64,000 bases of DNA, from NCBI GenBank assembly GCA_949288455.1, contig CASEKF010000019.1:1-64000 (forward strand), written 5' to 3'. This stretch comes from an uncultured bacterium (GTDB lineage: Bacteria > Vulcanimicrobiota > CADAWZ01). This document shows, one piece after another, positions 8,928 to 17,534 of this stretch; within the stretch, counting starts at the first letter, position 1; every line of letters begins with the position of its first letter. The notes beneath the pieces were generated by a model. That model saw only the letters and a program-made list of their open reading frames with translations. It was not told where the DNA came from and ran no database searches. The position numbers and the translations under genes are program-made.

Positions 8928-9854
8928 TTAAGAAGCGGCTCCGGCTATCTGATTATATATTTTGGTAACTCCTACGTGCCAATTCTGATCAGTGGCCCAT
9001 CCGGCTTTATTTACGGCGCTTGTCTGTTCCGCGACCGAAGCTGAAGGGGAACATCCCGCTTTATCTCTCAATTTTGCGAAAGTTTGAGCTCCTTTCTTAA
9101 TCTGGTTCTCAACTCCGCTAAACGTAGGATTTCTAGTAGCGTTATTAGGATCGCTGTCATAAGCTCCTACTCCAAGCATACCGTTAACTCCTATTCCGGT
9201 CTTTCCCCATTGAGTTTCTTGACCGGCAATAGCTAAAAGAATGAATGGATCTACGTTGTATTCCTTTCCATATTTAACCATCATAGCTCCCGCACCCTGT
9301 CCTGCCGCAGGAGAACCCTTCTGACCTAAATACTCGTCTATAAACTGGGCTTTGGCTTGATCGTCTCCGGTAAGAGGAGCCGAAGAAGCGGCTCCGGTTC
9401 CCGAGCTCTCCGAAACCGGCGAAGAACCGCCTGATCCGCTTATGGGCGAAGAACCGCCGGGAACGCCATAAGAACCCGCGCTTCCCGTTCCAGTATTAGA
9501 AGCCATAACCTGCTGCAGCATTTTAAACATTTCTACGAGAAGCTGCATCATCTGCTGCATGTTTTCGTCTGAAACCTGACCGCCGAACTGGCTCGCAGGA
9601 TTAGCGAAAAGAGTATTAAAACCGGGAACGTTTCCTAAACCAAGAGAAGAAAGATCTCCCCCTTTAGAAGATAAAAGATTGGAAGCCTGAGCGTAAGGAT
9701 CTTTTATATCTCCGGAGAAAAGCGAAGAATCTAAACCAAAGCTAAAATTAGAAGAAATATTGCCTATAGCTCCGGAGCCAGGCAAAGAAATATTTTGAGA
9801 AAATCCAACGGATATTCCGGCGGAAATTTGGGGCGTATTATTGCCGATCTTCAT
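8928..9854 (-). CDS. Signal-less glucosaminidase-like protein (GH73/FlgJ type)
   Basis: A 308-residue protein. The C-terminal domain (about 168-305) resembles the lysozyme-like GH73/glucosaminidase fold used to cut peptidoglycan glycans: FIDEYLGQKGSP, then DPFILLAIAGQETQWG with likely catalytic Glu213, then a GVGAYDSDPNN loop. There is no N-terminal signal peptide. Residues 1-95 are Ser/Gly/Asn-rich, followed by a Met/Gln-rich helix (about 97-118, ENMQQMMQLLVEMF...) and a Gly/Ser linker. The same N-terminal plan (DPY..., VPGF, FGGQ, Met/Gln helix, Gly/Ser linker) recurs in the CHAP protein at 42249-43208. FlgJ-like export by a flagellar or type III route is possible but unproven. ATG at 9854 has AGGAGGAATT upstream. 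The gene stands alone, with its own terminator. Confidence 0.75.
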   Translation of the reverse strand: MKIGNNTPQISAGISVGFSQNISLPGSGAIGNISSNFSFGLDSSLFSGDIKDPYAQASNLLSSKGGDLSSLGLGNVPGFNTLFANPASQFGGQVSDENMQQMMQLLVEMFKMLQQVMASNTGTGSAGSYGVPGGSSPISGSGGSSPVSESSGTGAASSAPLTGDDQAKAQFIDEYLGQKGSPAAGQGAGAMMVKYGKEYNVDPFILLAIAGQETQWGKTGIGVNGMLGVGAYDSDPNNATRNPTFSGVENQIKKGAQTFAKLRDKAGCSPSASVAEQTSAVNKAGWATDQNWHVGVTKIYNQIAGAAS

Positions 9855-10005
9855 TAATAAAATTCCTCCTAAATTTTTGTCTCGTCTTTTATTTTGCTTA
9901 TACTCCCAAACAAAAGACCCTAAATTTTTACGTTAAGATCCCATATACAATAAATAAACGTTTAAGTGAGACAATAGCTAAATATTAAATTTATCTCACA
10001 TTTAT

Positions 10006-10035
10006 ATTATATATGCGATAAAGATAAATAAACAA
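10006..10035 (-). promoter_or_regulatory. Predicted promoter of the GH73-like gene
   Basis: On the minus strand, TTGTTT (10035-10030), 18 bases, TATAAT (10011-10006). It lies about 150 bp upstream of the ATG at 9854. The -35 is weaker than the -10, so this is a moderate call. Confidence 0.4.
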
Positions 10036-10094
10036 AAACTATTTGTAAATTTTTTTAATTTTTTGTAAAAAACTTTACAAACAATCTCAAACCT

Positions 10095-11927
10095 CTACAT
10101 TTTAGCGGTATACTTTTCAAGAAGTTTTATAGAGTTCTTAACGTAAGTTTCGGTTCTCAAAGCAGATAAAGATCTCTGACTCATTAAAGCCAAATCGTAA
10201 ATTTCCCAAATTACCAGATTTATATCTTCGACAGGCTCCGAAAGTCCCGAAAGAGATTTCTTTAAATTTTGAATTACGGAACTGGACGCATTTATAACCA
10301 GAGTATGCTCGTTTAACGTTCCAAGAGCGTCATTTTTCCCAAACATGGCAAACATGTCGCTCATTCTCCTGGATTGCTCGTTTAAAAGAACTACGGCCGG
10401 AACGTCCCCCGCATTTAAATATTTCACTTCAATATTTAAACCGGGAATATCCAATACTTTTTTAAATAAATCTTGAATAGTTTCCGAAAAGGTCTTGTTA
10501 GTTTTCGGATCGACTATTCCCGATTCTCCGTTTTCATTTATCGAGGAGTCGGTAAGTTCAGAATCGACTCTCAAAAATTTAATTTCTTTGTACTTGCTCT
10601 CCAAGAAAGGAATAAAATGAACGTCTATCCAGGAATCGGCCAGTAAAACTTCGATTGATTGTTCCTTCAAAATATTGATATAAAAAGACTGAGTCTTATC
10701 ATCCGAAGCGTAGTAAACTTTTTCCTTGCCTTTTACGAAGTCTTCGAAAACTACAAAATTTCCGGAGAAAAGCTTAAAAACAAGAGAAGATTTCATCGCT
10801 TCAAAAAACTTATCGTCTTCCATCATGCCGACTTTTATAAAAGGATTAATATCGTCCCAATAATCTTCATATTTTTTTCTGTCCGATTTAAACAAGCCCG
10901 AAAGCTCGTCTGAAACTTTCCTGGTTATATGAGCCGTAAGCTTTTTCATAATAGGATCCTGCTGAAGATAACTTCTGGAAACGTTCAGCGGCATATCCGG
11001 ACAATCTATTACGCCTCTTAAATTCATTAAAAAAGGAGGAATTAAATCTTTTAAATTATCGCTGACGTAAACCGAATTATAATAAAATTTGATCTTACCT
11101 TTAGACGGATCTAATTCATGCGTCAATTTTGGAAAATATAAAATGCCTTTTGCTCTAATAGGATAATCGGAATTTATATGTATCCAAAAAATAGGTTCTT
11201 GTTCAAACGGATATAAATATCTATAAAAATCAATATAATCTTCGTCTTTAATCTCGTTAGGACGTTCCATCCACAAAGGTTTACGTTCGTTCACTCTTCT
11301 GGAATTCAGAAAAATAGGAACAGGAATAAAAGCGCAGTAAGTTTCAAGAATCCTACTTATCTTATATTCGTCCAAATATTCCGATTCGTTATCGGATACG
11401 CGCAATATAACGTCCGTTCCGCGCTTTGACCGACTTCCCTCCGATAATTCATAATCCGGAGAACCTCCGCATTTCCAATGAGCCGCCTTAGCTCCGTCCA
11501 AATAAGACAAAGAATCTATTTCCACATAATCAGAAATAATAAACGAACTGTAAAAGCCCAATCCAAAATGGCCTATTATCTGACTGCTTTCGTCGTCGCT
11601 TTTATATTTGCTAAGAAAATCGTTAGCTCCGGAAAACGCTACCTCGCTTATATATTTTTTTATCTCTTCGGCAGTCATTCCAATGCCGTTATCAGAGAAA
11701 GTAAGAGTCTTCTTTTCCCTATCTATAGCGACATGAATTTCATATTGTTCTTCCTCTTCGGTTTTAAACTCTCCCAAACTTTTCAAACGCTTAATTTTAT
11801 TTATCGCGTCAAGTCCGTTAGTTATAAGTTCTCTTACAAAAATATCCTTTTCGGAATAAAGCCATTTTTTTATTAAAGGAAATAAATTTTCCATTTGTAC
11901 CGATACGGCGCCTTTTTCCACTGCCAT
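10095..11927 (-). CDS. htpG: Hsp90-family chaperone HtpG
   Basis: A 610-residue ATP-dependent chaperone. I choose ATG at 11927 because AAAGGAGG precedes it by six bases; an ATG 18 bp further upstream would place that site inside the gene. The N-terminal GHKL ATPase has SEKDIFVRELITNGLDAINK, the DNGIGM motif, and the GHFGLGFYSSF lid/glycine motif. The middle domain contains the usual GVIDCPDMPLNVSRSYLQQD segment with the conserved Arg. The C-terminal dimerisation part ends near LLEKYTAKM. Length is normal for bacterial HtpG. In the catalytic N domain NGLDAI replaces the more usual NASDAI. It is a single-gene unit with a strong promoter and no CIRCE element. Confidence 0.96.
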   Translation of the reverse strand: MAVEKGAVSVQMENLFPLIKKWLYSEKDIFVRELITNGLDAINKIKRLKSLGEFKTEEEEQYEIHVAIDREKKTLTFSDNGIGMTAEEIKKYISEVAFSGANDFLSKYKSDDESSQIIGHFGLGFYSSFIISDYVEIDSLSYLDGAKAAHWKCGGSPDYELSEGSRSKRGTDVILRVSDNESEYLDEYKISRILETYCAFIPVPIFLNSRRVNERKPLWMERPNEIKDEDYIDFYRYLYPFEQEPIFWIHINSDYPIRAKGILYFPKLTHELDPSKGKIKFYYNSVYVSDNLKDLIPPFLMNLRGVIDCPDMPLNVSRSYLQQDPIMKKLTAHITRKVSDELSGLFKSDRKKYEDYWDDINPFIKVGMMEDDKFFEAMKSSLVFKLFSGNFVVFEDFVKGKEKVYYASDDKTQSFYINILKEQSIEVLLADSWIDVHFIPFLESKYKEIKFLRVDSELTDSSINENGESGIVDPKTNKTFSETIQDLFKKVLDIPGLNIEVKYLNAGDVPAVVLLNEQSRRMSDMFAMFGKNDALGTLNEHTLVINASSSVIQNLKKSLSGLSEPVEDINLVIWEIYDLALMSQRSLSALRTETYVKNSIKLLEKYTAKM

Positions 11928-11969
11928 TTCAGCCTCCTTTATCAATAAGCGATATGTTTAGACGGCAGT

Positions 11970-11998
11970 ATTATAATAAAAAAGCCCGAAATTATCAA
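11970..11998 (-). promoter_or_regulatory. Predicted htpG promoter
   Basis: On the minus strand, TTGATA (11998-11993), 17 bases, TATAAT (11975-11970). The start codon is about 45 bp downstream. It looks like a housekeeping sigma-70-type promoter; I see no heat-shock repressor palindrome. Confidence 0.7.
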
Positions 11999-12047
11999 GA
12001 TAAAACGAAATAAAGACACTTAAGCAAAATATTTACGGACAAATTCA

Positions 12048-12077
12048 TTGTCATCTGGATATGTAATATGCTATAAT
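12048..12077 (+). promoter_or_regulatory. Predicted promoter of the ADP-ribosyltransferase-like gene
   Basis: TTGTCA (12048-12053), 18 bases, TATAAT (12072-12077) preceded by TG (extended -10). It is divergent from the htpG promoter and leaves a leader of about 145 bases before the ATG at 12227. Confidence 0.7.
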
Positions 12078-12226
12078 AAAAACGTATATATAATTCGCAA
12101 GAAATATGAACATAGCGACAAAATCTAAGTTTGAAATTAAAATATTCTACGACTTTAAACGCAACGCCTAACAATTACGCGTTTTGCTAACGGACAACAA
12201 TAAAAATATTGAGGAGTTACACGCTA

Positions 12227-13108
12227 ATGAACGCAATATCAAACGTACCTCAGGCATATATTCCCACAAATACGGCAAACATCGGGCAAACTCCGGAAAC
12301 AAGCGTAAAAATTGGAAAAACGGAAGAAGCCCCTTCCGTCGTATCCGAAGATAAACTTGACGGCATAGATTTCTCGTCTCAGCCTTCCAAAAGCAAAGAA
12401 ACTCGCGAAACTGCGCAGACTTCGTCAATTCAGAACTCTGATCAAATATCCGGCCAAACGAAAAAACTCTCTTGCGATTCCTTATCCACAGCCGGAAAAG
12501 CGGCGGCATCCTGTATAACCGGAACGGCCGGAGCCGTAGTCGGAGAAGCTATGGAATCTCTGAAAGACTATCAGGAAGAAATTGAAAAAGGATATCATCT
12601 GCCGGAAAAATTTATATGCGGTTATTATGACAGAAGAATATTCCCATATCTTGACAGACCTAATTACTCAAAATCCGACGAATATATGTATAGAGGAATG
12701 TACATAACGGTAGACGAGCTCGCCAATATTTTGAGAAACGGATTCGAAACAAAATTCAATACTTGGTCTGCCGTAGGAGGCAAAGGCATATATTTAACTT
12801 CGAGCATACATGAAGCCGACGATTATATATTCCAATCCGTAGACTTTAAAAAGAAAAACGCTCTTGGCGTAGTGTTCAAATTACATCCCGGAGATTACGC
12901 TAAATTAGTCGAAGATCCTAAATATAATTCGACTAATACAATATATAAATCAGACGCCGATGTGCCTCCGGACAAAATAGCGGACATTTATCTTAGAGGA
13001 GAATACGGTCTTGAAAGCCTAGGCTCAATTATAGAAAAAGCGAAAAACGGAGAAATCAAAGACAATTCTAAATGGACAAGTCAGTTTGACTCGTACATGA
13101 TGAGATAA
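12227..13108 (+). CDS. Putative ADP-ribosyltransferase-like protein, effector-like
   Basis: A 293-residue protein. ATG at 12227 is chosen for the GAGGAG site 11 bases upstream. Residues 1-85 are polar and disordered with no signal peptide. About 88-108 is a small-residue Ala/Gly helix. The C-terminal part matches the layout of ADP-ribosyltransferase/PARP-like folds: YRGM (Arg156-Gly157) followed by a DELANILRNGFE helix, then GGKGIYLTSS (185-193, compare GKGIYFA of PARPs), then VVFKLHPGDY. A later Glu (259 or 263) could be the third catalytic position. The motif-1 His of PARPs is replaced by Arg, as in Arg-type transferases. It lies alone between its own promoter and a large inverted repeat. 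The fold call is pattern-based, and the target and export route are unknown. Confidence 0.55.
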   Translation: MNAISNVPQAYIPTNTANIGQTPETSVKIGKTEEAPSVVSEDKLDGIDFSSQPSKSKETRETAQTSSIQNSDQISGQTKKLSCDSLSTAGKAAASCITGTAGAVVGEAMESLKDYQEEIEKGYHLPEKFICGYYDRRIFPYLDRPNYSKSDEYMYRGMYITVDELANILRNGFETKFNTWSAVGGKGIYLTSSIHEADDYIFQSVDFKKKNALGVVFKLHPGDYAKLVEDPKYNSTNTIYKSDADVPPDKIADIYLRGEYGLESLGSIIEKAKNGEIKDNSKWTSQFDSYMMR

Positions 13109-13167
13109 CGTAAAATTATTAATACTTGTTAACGCTTGAGAGTCGCTTCTTAATTTGGCAAACCGCT

Positions 13168-13230
13168 AGACTCATTATAAATCGAACTCGCTCCTAAAAA
13201 AACGGAGCGAGTTCGATTTATAATGAGTCT
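13168..13230. terminator. Perfect 27-bp inverted repeat, bidirectional terminator
   Basis: Arms 13168-13194 and 13204-13230 are perfectly complementary, with a 9-base A-rich loop. It lies between convergent genes (ends at 13108 + and 13275 -), so a bidirectional terminator is the simplest reading. The stem is longer than normal terminators and is not followed by a T tract. Confidence 0.65.
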
Positions 13231-13274
13231 GAATGACCTAAATTCATAAATAGTTAAATACGGCATCAAAAAAA

Positions 13275-13535
13275 TTAAGAAAATTTACGTCCTAAAAAGA
13301 AACCTCCGATAGCTCCTATGGCAGTTCCCAAATTAAAATTAAAACAAAATCCTATCGTCAGCGAAAAAAAATACAAATCTATAACGGCGGGAGGATTGAG
13401 ACCTATATTAAGCTTTGCGGCGATCAACGGGAAAAAAGATCCCAAAGATTCCGCAATTAGAGAACCGGCCAAAGTTCCGGTAACTATGAACATTGCCATA
13501 ATAAACGCGCCTGCGTTATTTGAATCTTTTGCCAT
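13275..13535 (-). CDS. DUF4321-type small membrane protein
   Basis: An 86-residue hydrophobic protein with two to three membrane segments. The pattern of an N-terminal helix with GTLAGSLIAESLGSFFP, a central NPPAVIDLYFFSLTIGFCF segment and a C-terminal GAIGGFFLGRK is that of the DUF4321 family, known mainly from Firmicutes and of unknown function. ATG at 13535 has AAGGTGG upstream. It is followed by an unlinked convergent gene's terminator; its upstream neighbour at 13648 reads in the same direction, so the two may be co-transcribed. Confidence 0.7.
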   Translation of the reverse strand: MAKDSNNAGAFIMAMFIVTGTLAGSLIAESLGSFFPLIAAKLNIGLNPPAVIDLYFFSLTIGFCFNFNLGTAIGAIGGFFLGRKFS

Positions 13536-13647
13536 TTACGTATTGACCCACCTTACATAAATTTAAAAACGAACAAATCGCTGAGCTTAAGACGACTAAA
13601 AAAAACAAAAGCCAAACGTTTAATCAAAAACGTTATCATAATCAAAT

Positions 13648-15525
13648 TTAATAACCCATCTTTCTTATGTCTTCCAAAAAATAACCGGTCTGCCTCAAAA
13701 CCTGCATATCGCCGTCTATGTCTCTCCCGGACGACAGCTTATCAAGAATATCGTTCAAAGTAAACTCAAGCCGTTTAATTCCGGATTCAAAATTAGCCGC
13801 GCGTTCCCGAATGTCAGGAGAATTTAACAATGTCCCTGCCTTAGACTTATAGTCGCGTTTAACCTGCAGTATTAAATCTCTGTATTTTTTAAATTCCGCG
13901 ATAAGATCGTTGCGAGCCAGGCTGCCTAACGTATATTGAGAAAAAGCGTTAAACAGCAATTCGAGTCTTGCGGGCAACGGATCTTGAGATAAAAACTCTT
14001 CATGCTCGGAGTTATAAGAAAGAGTCTTGGGTATAACGGCTCCGCACGAAGGACAAAGCCGCTCTCCCGTAGGACATATCTGTCCGCATCCGGGACATAT
14101 AGAACGAGAAGACTTTGTAAGAGGAGAAATTCCCAAGTAAATTTCAATAAGCCTGGGAAGAGAAGCTTCTATGTCTCTCATACCAACGATAAGATGAGAT
14201 TTATCGGAATCTTCCAAAAACGACATCAAATGATCTACTCCGGTCTTTTGAAGCTCAAGAAGCTCATAAGCCTCCATAGAAAGATGATTTCTCCCTGCCT
14301 TATCTCTAAATTGATAAAGAAGCTCCTGATGCCTTAAAGCAAAATCTTCAAGCTTGGTAGAGAAATATTCAAGCACGACCGAACCGGATAAATACCGGCC
14401 TATAACGTCCTTCAATTCCTCAATATACGGAGTCTTTGCGACTTTATTAAATTCGTCGGAAAACGCTTTTGAAAGTTTCGTTACGGACTCGTTAGCTTTC
14501 TCGAATTCAGAACATAAACGCTTGACGTCGACGTCGGATAAGGCTGCTATTTGTTTGTAATCCCCTTTATAAATATTTTTCCAATATTTTTTAAAGTTCT
14601 CGACGTCTTCATATACTTCTAAAAAAGTATCTCTGACAAAAGGCAAATAATGGCTCTTTGAAACATAGTCGACTAAATTTCCGTAAGTTTTAACAAGAGC
14701 ATCCAGTTTGTCGGACTCCGACTTTAAAGCGTTAGCCGACAAAACTCCCTTTTTAGATGCCGCGAGCAATCTGCAATATTCGTCGACTAAAGGTATTTTA
14801 GAATATTCGCAATTTTTCGCCGAAAAAGCGTCCATAAGCCTTAAAACGGCATAAAAAGCCGGAGAAGCAAATTTCAAAAACCTAATGCCGTCTACCAAAG
14901 AAACATAATCATTTTCAGATAAAAACACATATAAAGCTCCAACGCCTTTTTTTAAATCTGAAAGCAATTTTTCCGCGGTTTTAATAATTTTGACCTGTTT
15001 TGGATAAAGAGCTCGAAAACCGGAAATATTTTTCCCCGATAATTCTACGAACGAAGCTAAAGCCGGGACTAATACGGCAAAACTGGAAATTTCAATTTTA
15101 CGCTTCGCGACTTTATAAGACGCCTTAATGATATAATTTATTATTGGAACCGGAGATTCTATTCTTTCAGAACGCTTATATAACTCGCTTACCGACTCGG
15201 AAAGACGCATTATATATTTTTCGATAGAATAAATCACAGGATTTACTTCTACAAATCTACTTCTATTAATAACGCTCTCAAGATCCGAAAAAGCGCACTT
15301 TAAATCCTTGAAATCCTGGGAGATAAATCGTATTAAAGCTTCTATTTTTTCGTCGTCGTCAAAAAATACGGAAAGAGCCTTAAAAGTTTTCTCAAAATCA
15401 GAAATATAACTCCGGCTTTCGTCGATAAGCTTTTTCAACTCGTCGACGCTATCTAGATCTCCCATCGCTACAGATTTGCCAAGATCTACCAAAGCTGCTA
15501 TCTTAGGGGAAAAAATACCTGCCAT
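13648..15525 (-). CDS. Large helical protein with zinc ribbon
   Basis: A 625-residue protein I do not recognise. It is almost entirely alpha-helical and rich in charged heptad-like stretches, with no signal peptide. A compact zinc ribbon (CPGCGQICPTGERLCPSCG, two CxxC pairs) sits at about residues 480-500 and splits the protein into a long N-terminal and a short C-terminal helical part. ATG at 15525 has AAGGAG at good spacing. The gene stands before the DUF4321 gene in the same orientation. The fold suggests a cytoplasmic scaffold or adaptor; that is a guess. Confidence 0.6.
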   Translation of the reverse strand: MAGIFSPKIAALVDLGKSVAMGDLDSVDELKKLIDESRSYISDFEKTFKALSVFFDDDEKIEALIRFISQDFKDLKCAFSDLESVINRSRFVEVNPVIYSIEKYIMRLSESVSELYKRSERIESPVPIINYIIKASYKVAKRKIEISSFAVLVPALASFVELSGKNISGFRALYPKQVKIIKTAEKLLSDLKKGVGALYVFLSENDYVSLVDGIRFLKFASPAFYAVLRLMDAFSAKNCEYSKIPLVDEYCRLLAASKKGVLSANALKSESDKLDALVKTYGNLVDYVSKSHYLPFVRDTFLEVYEDVENFKKYWKNIYKGDYKQIAALSDVDVKRLCSEFEKANESVTKLSKAFSDEFNKVAKTPYIEELKDVIGRYLSGSVVLEYFSTKLEDFALRHQELLYQFRDKAGRNHLSMEAYELLELQKTGVDHLMSFLEDSDKSHLIVGMRDIEASLPRLIEIYLGISPLTKSSRSICPGCGQICPTGERLCPSCGAVIPKTLSYNSEHEEFLSQDPLPARLELLFNAFSQYTLGSLARNDLIAEFKKYRDLILQVKRDYKSKAGTLLNSPDIRERAANFESGIKRLEFTLNDILDKLSSGRDIDGDMQVLRQTGYFLEDIRKMGY

Positions 15526-15672
15526 AAAAACTCCTTAAAAATAGCGATAATCAAATATCAAAAACCCGCGATATTCTATTTTTTATATCAGCGGCAATAC
15601 TCAACGTTATCTGCCAAAACTCTTGCGACAGCGCATGCCAAAATTTTCAAATAATATTCTCTTCTAAAGGAT

Positions 15673-15710
15673 GCGCCGTATATTCCTAGATTCAATAGGA
15701 ATTACGGCGC
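15673..15710 (-). terminator. Hairpin after the IQIP-repeat gene
   Basis: Arms GCGCCGTATATTCCTA (15673-15688) and TAGGAATTACGGCGC (15696-15710) pair with one bulged base. It is about 95 bp past the stop at 15805 on the minus strand. No strong T run follows. Confidence 0.45.
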
Positions 15711-15804
15711 CTAATCATAAATCTAAATATTCTAAACGCATATAACCAATATATTTCAAAAAGATAGGCAAAGCGTTATGTTTTAGTCTAAAATTATCAA
15801 TGCC

Positions 15805-17043
15805 TTAAAAAGCGTAACCGTACATTATTTTAGAAATAAGTTTTTCAGGATGAAGAGCCGAATCCTGCGAAGACGGATTAACGTTTATCGAAATTGCCGA
15901 GGAATATGGAGAGGAATTAATAACTCCCAACATATCTTCAGATAAAAATGAATTATATCCGACTTCTTTGTTATCTCTCTCCAAAATGCCTAAAGTCTCG
16001 GGTTCCCGAGTAGAATCCAGAGCTAATATATCTAAATTCAAAGGCGATTTTCCATCGAAACCGGCTAAGCCTAAAGCTGAACCGGAAGAATTATAAGAAG
16101 CGAGAGTCTCGCTGATACCGTTCCAGGCCGTCTCATATTTTTTCTCGCTGCCTTCGATAACGGGAACAGACGCCATACGAGTCATATCGAAGGAATCATC
16201 CCTAGCGGCTATAGCCTTAGCCGACAAAGCGTCGGGCAATTCCATGGCAAGAGCCGAAGAAGGAGCCGCGGAAGCGGCGTCCCAAGCGGCGAGAGTCTCT
16301 AAGGGCAAATTTGAAAAGGCTACGCCGTTTTCAGCGGAAGTTTCATTAGAAGGAATTTCTACCGCGGCTATGGCTCTTTGCCTGGAAAGATCTAAAGTTT
16401 CGCCGGGAACAAGACCTAAAGCGGCTTCGGTTACGTTAGAAGCTACGGCAAAATCGCCAAGAAGCTCAGAAGGCAAAGTCTCCGCTATCTCAAGCCCCAT
16501 AGGAGGCAAAGATACGGCTACGGTTTCTTTTGAATCCTGATTAGGAATTACGGGATTTAAAGCTATGCCTTCAGCTAACTCAGGCATATCGATTTTAGGA
16601 ATCTGAATAGTATTTAAAGCTAAGCCTTCTTCCCTTTCAGGGAAAGGTATATGGGGAATCTGAATAGTATTTACCGCCGCCAGTTGAGAAGAGTTTAATT
16701 CTTCGGCCTTAGGAATCTGAATTACGTTAAAACCTATAGCGGCAGACTCAGGCCGCGCGGCAAGAATCTGAGAACCTGCCAGGCCGGAATCTAAAGAAGC
16801 GATAGCCTCGCTTCCCAATCCCAAATATCCGCCAAGACTTCCCGACATAATGACGTCAAGCGATAAATTCTGTCCCGGCATATTGACTTCGGGCTGAGCG
16901 GCAGGGGCTCCTAAAGCCTTATCCAACATAAGATTTAACGAAGCGGTTCCGGCTGCGGAAGATTGGCGTTCAATCTGAGAAACATGCCCAATTGAAGGCG
17001 AAGAAGAAGAATAATTTATGCCTAAATTACGGATTTCATTCAT
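15805..17043 (-). CDS. IQIP-repeat, low-complexity protein without signal peptide
   Basis: A 412-residue Ala/Ser/Leu-rich acidic protein of unknown function. It starts MNEIRNLGINYSSSSPSIGH with no hydrophobic signal. Three copies of (N)-V/T-IQIP lie at residues 106-111, 125-130 and 144-149, separated by short acidic/proline spacers. The rest holds loosely repeated 'E-T-L-(A/G)-x-x-P' style segments. The same TIQIP string is found in the C-terminal tail of the class A PBP at the other end of the window. ATG at 17043 has GGGAGGA upstream. It is a single gene followed by a hairpin. The composition suggests a disordered exported or surface protein rather than an enzyme. Confidence 0.6.
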   Translation of the reverse strand: MNEIRNLGINYSSSSPSIGHVSQIERQSSAAGTASLNLMLDKALGAPAAQPEVNMPGQNLSLDVIMSGSLGGYLGLGSEAIASLDSGLAGSQILAARPESAAIGFNVIQIPKAEELNSSQLAAVNTIQIPHIPFPEREEGLALNTIQIPKIDMPELAEGIALNPVIPNQDSKETVAVSLPPMGLEIAETLPSELLGDFAVASNVTEAALGLVPGETLDLSRQRAIAAVEIPSNETSAENGVAFSNLPLETLAAWDAASAAPSSALAMELPDALSAKAIAARDDSFDMTRMASVPVIEGSEKKYETAWNGISETLASYNSSGSALGLAGFDGKSPLNLDILALDSTREPETLGILERDNKEVGYNSFLSEDMLGVINSSPYSSAISINVNPSSQDSALHPEKLISKIMYGYAF

Positions 17044-17177
17044 AGCAAAATCCTCCCGTATATATTTTCTTATTTATAATTTTATCATAAAACAAATTCA
17101 AGAATATTTCAAATTTGTTAAATTTTAAAAAAAAATATCAATATATAAAAACCGAAAACGCTGACTTTTATAATAAA

Positions 17178-17528
17178 TTACGATATAAAATCCGCAGCCT
17201 GCGAATTAGATTTAAAAAATAAAAGCCGTTTAGATGCGTCGGCTGCTTGAATAGTTTTTAAGACCCGTTCGTTCTTTACGTTTGACAAAAGGAAAAACAA
17301 ATCCAAACGCCGCTGATAATCATACAACTCAAGTAAAAAACCAACCCCGGTAAAATCGATATATTCAAGCTGCGAACAATCTGCGACAACGCTTCCGGGA
17401 TGTTCCGCAAGGTATGCGAAAACAGGAAAACGCATATGAATAATATCAGGATAAGCCAGCTTTTTGTCAAGGGCAAAAATCAATACGGAATCAGAAAAAG
17501 ATTTAAAAGAAAATTTTTCAGGAGGCAT
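17178..17528 (-). CDS. STAS-domain protein (anti-sigma antagonist-like)
   Basis: A 116-residue single STAS domain. The core motif VVADCSQLEYIDFTGVGFLLEL matches the SpoIIAA-type 'DxSxxxxIDSSGLGxLL' pattern, with Thr in place of the usual phosphorylated Ser. The N-terminal beta strands (VLIFALDKKLAYP) also fit. These proteins typically bind kinase/anti-sigma partners or act in phospho-signalling. No anti-sigma kinase is nearby. It starts 6 bp after the PC4-like gene, so the two form a short operon. Confidence 0.75.
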   Translation of the reverse strand: MPPEKFSFKSFSDSVLIFALDKKLAYPDIIHMRFPVFAYLAEHPGSVVADCSQLEYIDFTGVGFLLELYDYQRRLDLFFLLSNVKNERVLKTIQAADASKRLLFFKSNSQAADFIS

Positions 17529-17534
17529 TATTTC

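Noticed and set aside
13204-13220. GTTCGATTTA resembles a tRNA T-arm
   Set aside because: It is one arm of a perfect inverted repeat and no cloverleaf surrounds it.
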